Positions 6,556 to 11,258 of a DNA stretch of 11,258 nucleotides are shown piece after piece (the first letter of the stretch is position 1; each line of letters begins with the position of its first letter). The notes under the pieces were generated by a model. That model saw only the letters and a list, made by a program, of their open reading frames with translations, was not told where the DNA came from and ran no database searches. The position numbers and the translations under genes are program-made. This DNA comes from Gracilaria caudata (taxonomy: Eukaryota; Rhodophyta; Florideophyceae; Gracilariales; Gracilariaceae): contig JASCIV010000851.1 of the NCBI GenBank assembly GCA_030374735.1, forward strand, positions 1 through 11,258. Reading direction: 5' to 3'.

Positions 6556-6566
6556 ATTAAATTAAA
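6556..6566 (+). terminator. Candidate PMM polyadenylation signal (overlapping ATTAAA)
   Basis: Two overlapping ATTAAA hexamers (6556-6561 and 6561-6566) lie about 110 bases after the PMM stop codon in a locally A/T-rich patch. ATTAAA is the commonest variant of AATAAA in animals. Its use in this organism is unknown. Confidence 0.3.
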
Positions 6567-6606
6567 CACAATTCGCTTGTAAATCAAATGGCCCGTTGAG
6601 CAGCTG

Positions 6607-6614
6607 TGACGTCA
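6607..6614. promoter_or_regulatory. Perfect palindromic bZIP/CRE-type site upstream of the TBC gene
   Basis: TGACGTCA, the full palindromic CRE, lies about 190 bases before the TBC ATG and directly follows a CAGCTG E-box word (6601-6606). bZIP factors recognise this octamer across eukaryotes. A single match in a promoter is suggestive only. Confidence 0.3.
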
Positions 6615-6804
6615 TCGCCATCCACCAACAATCCCCCACACGAAAAGACGACACCTACCATTCGAGCCCTGGCTTCCCCTGTGCCAGTTCCTGGAACGGT
6701 CGCTCCTCTGGACGAGCGAACTGTCATACTGCTTCCTCGTTCAAGATCGCTTTCTTTCTGTAGCTCGCTCCTGCCTTATATCCAGTTGCCGTGCTTCTGC
6801 CCGT

Positions 6805-8748
6805 ATGAACGCAATGGTTGAAGGCGACGAAGCCACGCTTCAACCAGCACAAACAACCGCGCACGATGCAACCAGCCCCTCACCCCCTGGCGTGAGCCCA
6901 GAACGCGCTCGTATGCAGCCTGGAAGACAGCCGATCACGCGCTACAACTCGCTCAGCGTCAACTTTCGTCCACCCCGTACTACCGAGCCCATCCGTGGTA
7001 CGCTGCAGATCGTCGAGCATGACACCGGTGCTAAAGACGATCTGTGGAGCATACAGATTAACCTCATATGGCGTCCGAGGGGCGTCGAAGCGGAGCAAGA
7101 AGAAGGCTCTACTGACGTCAAACCTGTCAAGGTTTCCGTTGATGACTTTCTCACCATTCGTAAGCATTTCACTCTCCCGATTCCGGTTCTCACTATCCAT
7201 CTTAACGGCGGCCGATTGCTAGGTGACTTTTACTTTCCGAATGGCCCGGATGCCGCTATGGCGTTTTTTCATACTTTGCGTGACTACGTCGAACCTCTTG
7301 AGATAAGTGATGCCTTCAAAGCAGGTGATCTGTGCGCCATCGAATCTAAGAATCGTATGCGTCGTGTTGCACCTTCCTTGAAAGATGCGGACGATGCAGC
7401 TCATGGCGAAGACTTTGCAGATCTGTTGAGCGACTTGAGCATTGGAAACAGCACGTCACGTAGAAGGGCTAATGCGCCTAGACGCAATCGTTCTGAAGCG
7501 TCACGGGAAGATATTGGAATCATGCTTCTCTCACAGTTTGCACGAGTGACACAGGTAGCGCGCGAGATTGGTGACGGCATATCTACTCTGTTGGATGAAG
7601 AAAAAAGGATAAAAGAACAACAGCGCAGAGAACGAGAAAGCGCTGCTCGTCGACGTGCGCTTGATATATATGCAGAAGTTGTTGCAAGCTCTAGCGAAGA
7701 AAGAGAACTTCCGCGTCGTTTGGAGCTTGATCAACCACGCGGCGTACCGGTAAGTATGGCTGCTTGGCACGAATCGCTTGATGAAAAAGGTAAGTTAGAA
7801 GATATTGAGGTTATGAAACGAGCCATTTTCGCTGGAGGTATTGAGAGCGATGCACGCCCTGAGCTTTGGCCTTTCGTTCTTGGTTTTTATGGTTGGGATT
7901 CAAGCTCTGAAGAACGTGCTAAGCTCCTGGAGAAGAGACGCGCAGAATATAACGAAATGAAGAGCAAGTGGGAGGCTTTAAGCGTTTCTGCGAAAGCCGA
8001 AGAAGATAAATCTCTTCTTGACGATCCACAAGCAATTACTGTCGATCGACGACAAAGGGTGAGCACTAAGCATGCCGATTATCTTGAAATAGAAGAGCAA
8101 ATAGAAAAAGACATAATTCGTACTGATCGAAGCGTGGACTTGTTTCTGCAGGATGATAGCGAAGCTACATTGGCCATGGGAATGATCTTGAAGCTGTACG
8201 CCTCATACGATAAGACAATCACATATTGTCAGGGCATGTCAGACTTTCTTGCCCCAATTTTATATGTCATTGGGATCCAGGAAGAGGCCGTTGCTTTCTG
8301 GTGTTTTGAGTCGCTCATGCGGCGTATTGAGGCCAATTTTAGACATGATCAAAGCGGAATGCGTCGGCAGCTTGCGATGCTTAGACGTTTGATGGATGTA
8401 GCGGATCCCGAATTATCCGAGTTCTTCAAACAAACGGACCCGGAGTACTACACATGTTTCAGATGGATCTTAGTGAGATTCAAGAGAGAATTTCATTTTG
8501 ATTCCATATGTCGTCTATGGGAAGCGCTTTGGACCCGATCTGTCGGGGGGGATGATCTACATATTTTTATAGCTGCGGCGCTTCTCATTGCCCAACGTCG
8601 AGATCTTCTCAAGTTAGAAGAAGGTGCTTTCGACCAATTGCTTAGATATATCAATGACATGAGCATGCGAGTCGATGAGAGCTTTGCTCTACGAGAGGGG
8701 GAGATTTGTTTCCTCAAATACGGTGAACACAGTTACGTAATTTCGTGA
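6805..8748 (+). CDS. TBC-domain Rab GTPase-activating protein, TBC1D15/GYP7 type (647 aa, single exon)
   Basis: It is predicted to stimulate GTP hydrolysis by a Rab protein; in animals and yeast this subfamily acts on Rab7/Ypt7-type GTPases of late endosome, vacuole or mitochondrial contact. Residues about 45-180 form the N-terminal PH-like/Rab-binding region of TBC1D15 proteins (VDDFLTIRKHFTLPIPVLTIHL, then LLGDFYFPNG). A charged, helical linker spans about 230-300. The TBC domain begins near 338 (RAIFAGGIESDARPELW). It carries the arginine finger I433-EKD-II-R439 and the glutamine finger Y474-CQG, so the dual-finger catalytic mechanism should be intact. Later conserved segments are AFWCFESLM (497-505), CFRWILVRFKREF (551-563) and the 'LWE' helix (571-573). 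The first ATG was chosen; M4 is equally possible. Stop TGA 8746-8748 leaves 107 bases to the convergent frataxin stop. Confidence 0.93.
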   Translation: MNAMVEGDEATLQPAQTTAHDATSPSPPGVSPERARMQPGRQPITRYNSLSVNFRPPRTTEPIRGTLQIVEHDTGAKDDLWSIQINLIWRPRGVEAEQEEGSTDVKPVKVSVDDFLTIRKHFTLPIPVLTIHLNGGRLLGDFYFPNGPDAAMAFFHTLRDYVEPLEISDAFKAGDLCAIESKNRMRRVAPSLKDADDAAHGEDFADLLSDLSIGNSTSRRRANAPRRNRSEASREDIGIMLLSQFARVTQVAREIGDGISTLLDEEKRIKEQQRRERESAARRRALDIYAEVVASSSEERELPRRLELDQPRGVPVSMAAWHESLDEKGKLEDIEVMKRAIFAGGIESDARPELWPFVLGFYGWDSSSEERAKLLEKRRAEYNEMKSKWEALSVSAKAEEDKSLLDDPQAITVDRRQRVSTKHADYLEIEEQIEKDIIRTDRSVDLFLQDDSEATLAMGMILKLYASYDKTITYCQGMSDFLAPILYVIGIQEEAVAFWCFESLMRRIEANFRHDQSGMRRQLAMLRRLMDVADPELSEFFKQTDPEYYTCFRWILVRFKREFHFDSICRLWEALWTRSVGGDDLHIFIAAALLIAQRRDLLKLEEGAFDQLLRYINDMSMRVDESFALREGEICFLKYGEHSYVIS

Positions 8749-8855
8749 AAGTAGGCATTGTAGCTAACTTTCTTAACTCCAAACTTGGGTAAATTCTGAT
8801 TGTCGGAAAGAGTTTCATGACAGGTTGTAGGAGGACAGAGCAAATAATCCACTGC

Positions 8856-9503
8856 TCATGAGCCCACGTTTGAAAACGAGAAGGATATGCTTCCATCAAA
8901 GATGGCCCCGAATTCATTGCGAAGTCGATCCGCGAGGCAGTGGCCATCTCTGGTGCTCACCCAGTGATTTATATTTGGATTCCATGCATAGCGCCATGGC
9001 CCTGAGGAAGGAGAGCTCAACCAAATTTGTCTGTTTGGCGTCTGCGTGTTTAGGACATAAGTGCCGTTGTCGCCTAAAGAAACAGTGAGGACCCCCTGAC
9101 TAAGTTCGACGTCGAAGTCTTCCGGAGAATTATCTGAGTTGAAGCCCAGGTCAGACACAACTTCGCTTATTGCTTCAAGTGATGCTTCAGCAACAGCAGA
9201 AAACTCATGTTCAGGCCATTCTTCGCCCATCACACCTTTAAGAAAGGATTCTGTAGAAAGGTGACGGACATAGGTTCCAGTTTGATTGCTTCTCAGTCCT
9301 GATGGTGCAATACACGATTTGTTTTGATGGCTGTTGATAATATTCTTCCCTTTGAAAGCCCAATGTGAGCTTAAGACCGATGCGCATGACTTCGAGAATG
9401 GCAAACTAATGAGGTTCCGCTTTTGTGTCCCGTTAGATCGGAGTGCATCCATCTCAGAGAATCGAAACAGCGATAGCGCTCGGTATAAGGGTCTTCTGTT
9501 CAT
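8856..9503 (-). CDS. Mitochondrial frataxin (215 aa, single exon)
   Basis: Frataxin assists mitochondrial Fe-S cluster assembly at the NFS1-ISD11-ISCU complex by promoting sulfur transfer, and can bind iron. The first 95 or so residues are basic, rich in Ser/Arg/Asn and poor in acidic residues, as expected for a mitochondrial presequence, though longer than many. The mature domain begins near 97. Its acidic first helix (EHEFSAVAEASLEAISEVVSDLG, about 98-120) is followed by DFDVELSQGVLTVSLG (129-144), GTYVLNTQTPNRQIWLSSPSSG (147-168) and a beta-strand with W172-like aromatic WRYAW, then WVSTRDG. The QIWLSSPSSG core is the family signature and is intact, with the conserved tryptophan in it (W161). 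The start is the first ATG in frame, on the minus strand at 9501-9503. It overlaps no other gene, and its promoter must lie in the AT-richer DNA to the right. Confidence 0.95.
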   Translation of the reverse strand: MNRRPLYRALSLFRFSEMDALRSNGTQKRNLISLPFSKSCASVLSSHWAFKGKNIINSHQNKSCIAPSGLRSNQTGTYVRHLSTESFLKGVMGEEWPEHEFSAVAEASLEAISEVVSDLGFNSDNSPEDFDVELSQGVLTVSLGDNGTYVLNTQTPNRQIWLSSPSSGPWRYAWNPNINHWVSTRDGHCLADRLRNEFGAIFDGSISFSFSNVGS

Positions 9504-10130
9504 TGGGTTTGATCAAATCCAGCAGAATCTGCTCCGTAGTGGAAACAAGTCTGAATTGTATGGTAATCGGCCTCGATCGCATTGAATGCTACCCTTCGTA
9601 GATCCCTATTACGATACTGTACGAGGTAAGATGAAGAGGTTATGAGGGACACCTTCCGACAACAATTTATCTTTTTCAGGAGACCAAATTTTCATGACAA
9701 CCTCTGGAAGGACCTCGACAATAACGGCTTTAACGAGTTAACCTCCATGGAGCCGGGATAGGATCCCTTAGAATGCACGTTTGCACAAGCAAGGGTAGTT
9801 CTTTACAAGCATTCTCAACATCCGGCGGACTGGTCTCGCAATCCTTTTCGCTTTAATGTTCGCACTGGCTATACATCAAAATAAGAACATCGTGAAATCG
9901 AACTGCTACTTTCTTCGATGCTCCTTTACAAGAGTAACTTATTTGTCGACATGTCTGCTTCGGAGACAAAAGGAAAGATTACCCAAAGGAAGCCCTCCGT
10001 TCGTCTTCTGTGAAGAAAGCAAAGGAATTCCCCCCTCCTCCGCAGCGCGTCCATTCCGTCCGTCGCGGTGTGTTGAAGATTGCAAGCAAAGTCAATACAG
10101 GGAAATAGGGAAAATGGTCGGGTTTGCAAT

Positions 10131-10131
10131 C

Positions 10132-10175
<44 letters not shown>

Positions 10176-10182
10176 CTCTCTT
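10131..10182 (+). repeat. CT dinucleotide microsatellite
   Basis: A (CT)n tract of about 50 bases with single CG interruptions near 10136 and 10172 is followed directly by TTTGACAG|GT. As a polypyrimidine tract running into CAG it resembles a splice acceptor, and as (GA)n it resembles GAGA-type promoter repeats. No exon is evident next to it. Confidence 0.9.
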
Positions 10183-10523
10183 TGACAGGTGCAATAATTC
10201 AATTGCTACTTACTGCAGAACGTCTCTATTGAAGAAAACGCTCCCTCACCAAGTAAACTAACATTTGCAAATTCGGAAAGCTGAGGAACAAGAACCGATT
10301 CGAGAACATTTGGAAGTAGACCTATAAGGCCGCATACCATGGAATCTGATATTTATAATCGTGGTTGCGAATGTACACAGTAATCGCAGTCGAGTTGCGA
10401 ACTGAGCTCTACATGGCAATCATGGAGTGCAATAATGATTGTTACAGATTGCAGCCGTGAGTGGGAATGAAAAGTATGGGAACATTAAAGGGCCTTGGAT
10501 TCGGGGGTTCCTTTGAGGATGCT

Positions 10524-10545
10524 CCTCTCTCTCTCTCTCTCTCTC
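10524..10545 (+). repeat. Second CT dinucleotide tract, upstream of a TATA box
   Basis: A pure pyrimidine CT tract of about 22 bases ends in CAG at 10547, in the same orientation as the larger tract 350 bases to the left. It lies roughly 90 bases upstream of the TATATAAA at 10633, so it could be a GAGA-type promoter element. Confidence 0.85.
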
Positions 10546-10632
10546 AGCCAATTCAAGCCGTTGTCTTGACAGACGAAACAGTCAATCACCACTCGCGACC
10601 ATAACCGCAGTATGGCTACCAACTTGTAGGAG

Positions 10633-10640
10633 TATATAAA
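10633..10640 (+). promoter_or_regulatory. Consensus TATA box, plus strand
   Basis: TATATAAA at 10633-10640 is a full TATA-box consensus in otherwise mixed sequence. With usual spacing, transcription would start near 10663-10670. No long reading frame follows within the window, so any transcript is either noncoding or has a long or spliced leader with its coding part beyond the right edge. Confidence 0.4.
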
Positions 10641-10915
10641 GCAGAGCACAGGAAGTTGAGCAGGAACACTCTCCTGTTATCCTTGACAAGCTCGGAGTAA
10701 GATCCTCACCTCTACAAAACGTTTTTGAGTTAGAAATCCCATCATCCACTGCAGTCAAATACGCTACACCTCAAATCTTTTCCTATCTTTCGTCACATCA
10801 ACAGCCTCATACATATCCCAGAGGCGCTCATAATGACCGCAAAAAACTCTTCTCCAATGCGAAGCGTTTGAATAGAGTTTGAGATATTGTTTTTGCTTTT
10901 CTCTCTTTGAGCTGT

Positions 10916-11074
10916 GTTGGGACTGCAATCAGATTGCAAAACTGAGATCGGATTGCAATCTGATGGAAAAGAAGTCACTGATTGCAACTGGGATTGCTGG
11001 GAATGTGGAGTATTGCAATTGAGATTGGAGGGGGGCGACTAGATTGCAATCCGTTGCAATCCGATTGTCCCAAC
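10916..11074. mobile_element. MITE-like inverted-repeat element built of ATTGCAA/TTGCAAT units
   Basis: The ends GTTGGGAC (10916-10923) and GTCCCAAC (11067-11074) are perfect inverted repeats. The match continues inward imperfectly: AATC, RGATTGCAA and CGGATTGCAATCT occur in the same order from both ends, with small gaps. The palindrome GATTGCAATC occurs exactly at 10951-10960 and 11042-11051. Six TTGCAA cores fall within the 159 bases. The middle (about 10961-11040) is less symmetric. There is no coding capacity. I see no clear target-site duplication: flanks are AGCTGT on the left and CCCTGG on the right. A non-autonomous DNA transposon, a foldback element or a binding-site cluster would all fit. 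Confidence 0.45.
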
Positions 11075-11258
11075 CCCTGGGGCGATCATCGCCGATGACT
11101 CGTCGGAATTAGGAATATATGCACATATGACATCAACACGAAACTCCTTGGACATTCAGAACGTGCGATCCTTTAGGTACACATCTACAAGGTAAGAGAC
11201 TGGTGTGCAGTTGCCGACCCGGTGTACTGAACACGGTGGATCATTACGTTCTACGATG
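11075..11258 (+). other. Right edge: possible first-exon fragment
   Basis: An ATG at 11127 opens 22 codons to a good splice-donor match, ACAAG|GTAAGAG, with GT at 11192. A preceding mini-frame (ATGCACATATGA, 11119-11130) overlaps that ATG. With the TATA box at 10633 this could be the first exon of a gene continuing to the right. Evidence is limited to these short signals, and the encoded residues match no family I know. Confidence 0.15.

Larger units (their letters stand above)
6448..6804 (+). other. Intergenic region between PMM and the TBC gene
   Basis: These 357 bases hold the PMM 3' UTR and the promoter and leader of the TBC gene. A frame open from TTG-less upstream sequence through 6821 shows no protein-like features beyond low-complexity Ser/Pro, so I do not call it. 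Two overlapping ATTAAA words and a perfect TGACGTCA site are listed separately. No TATA box stands at a sensible distance from the TBC start. Confidence 0.5.
9504..10632. other. Long noncoding-looking stretch upstream of frataxin
   Basis: No convincing gene is visible on either strand over about 1.1 kb. The longest frame here (9856-10185) ends in a Ser-Leu run made by the CT repeat and has no protein-like domain. An AG|GTAAGA...TTTTTCAG|G pair at 9626-9679 looks like a short intron, but neither side joins into a convincing protein. The frataxin promoter should lie at the left end; no TATA box stands out there. Two CT tracts are listed separately. Confidence 0.5.

Noticed and set aside
9626..9679. 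A 54-base GT-AG intron upstream of frataxin
   Set aside because: The splice signals are good, but the joined frame has no upstream ATG before a stop codon and ends soon after. It matches no family, so there is no gene to support it.
9856..10185. Open frame ending in a Ser-Leu repeat
   Set aside because: Its C-terminus is simply the CT microsatellite translated, and the rest lacks protein-like features.
10920..11070. CRISPR-like repeat array
   Set aside because: The repeated words are short, alternate in orientation and have irregular spacing with no unique fixed-length spacers. The surroundings are eukaryotic.

Overview
The window looks like gene-dense, intron-poor eukaryotic nuclear DNA. 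It carries six convincing protein genes: a Sec23-type COPII coat subunit, a RAD51D-type recombinase paralogue, a bacterial-type ROK hexose kinase, a eukaryotic phosphomannomutase, a TBC1D15/GYP7-type RabGAP and a mitochondrial frataxin. Five of these read as one uninterrupted exon, and the phosphomannomutase has one short spliceosomal intron (GTAAGT...AAG). The phosphomannomutase reads much like plant homologues and RAD51D occurs in plants, so a compact-genome alga, perhaps a unicellular red alga, is my best guess. That assignment is inference.

Layout. Positions 1-248 hold the 3' end of an unidentified gene entering from the left, followed by about 490 bases with nothing recognisable. SEC23-like (minus, 739-2868) and RAD51D-like (plus, 3146-4048) diverge from a CpG-rich promoter region. 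RAD51D converges tail to tail on the ROK kinase (minus, 4063-5103), leaving only 14 bases between stop codons. The kinase and phosphomannomutase (plus, 5594-6447, intron 5672-5775) diverge from a second CpG-rich region, which also contains a small open frame ending in a hydrophobic tail. The TBC RabGAP (plus, 6805-8748) follows and converges on frataxin (minus, 8856-9503). The last 1.75 kb has no convincing gene. It holds two CT-dinucleotide tracts, a consensus TATA box and a 159-base inverted-repeat element built from ATTGCAA/TTGCAAT units.

The genes serve separate cell functions: vesicle coat, homologous recombination, sugar phosphorylation, GDP-mannose supply, Rab inactivation and Fe-S assembly. 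The one suggestive functional pairing is the divergent hexose kinase and phosphomannomutase, which act on neighbouring steps of hexose-phosphate metabolism. Starts were set on ATG codons. This trims RAD51D and the ROK kinase relative to their longest open frames, which begin with GTG and TTG.

I see no evident multi-gene novel system. The most interesting points are the membrane-anchored ROK kinase lacking both zinc-site cysteines, the Sec23-like protein with an altered Sar1-arginine region, and the MITE-like palindromic element.
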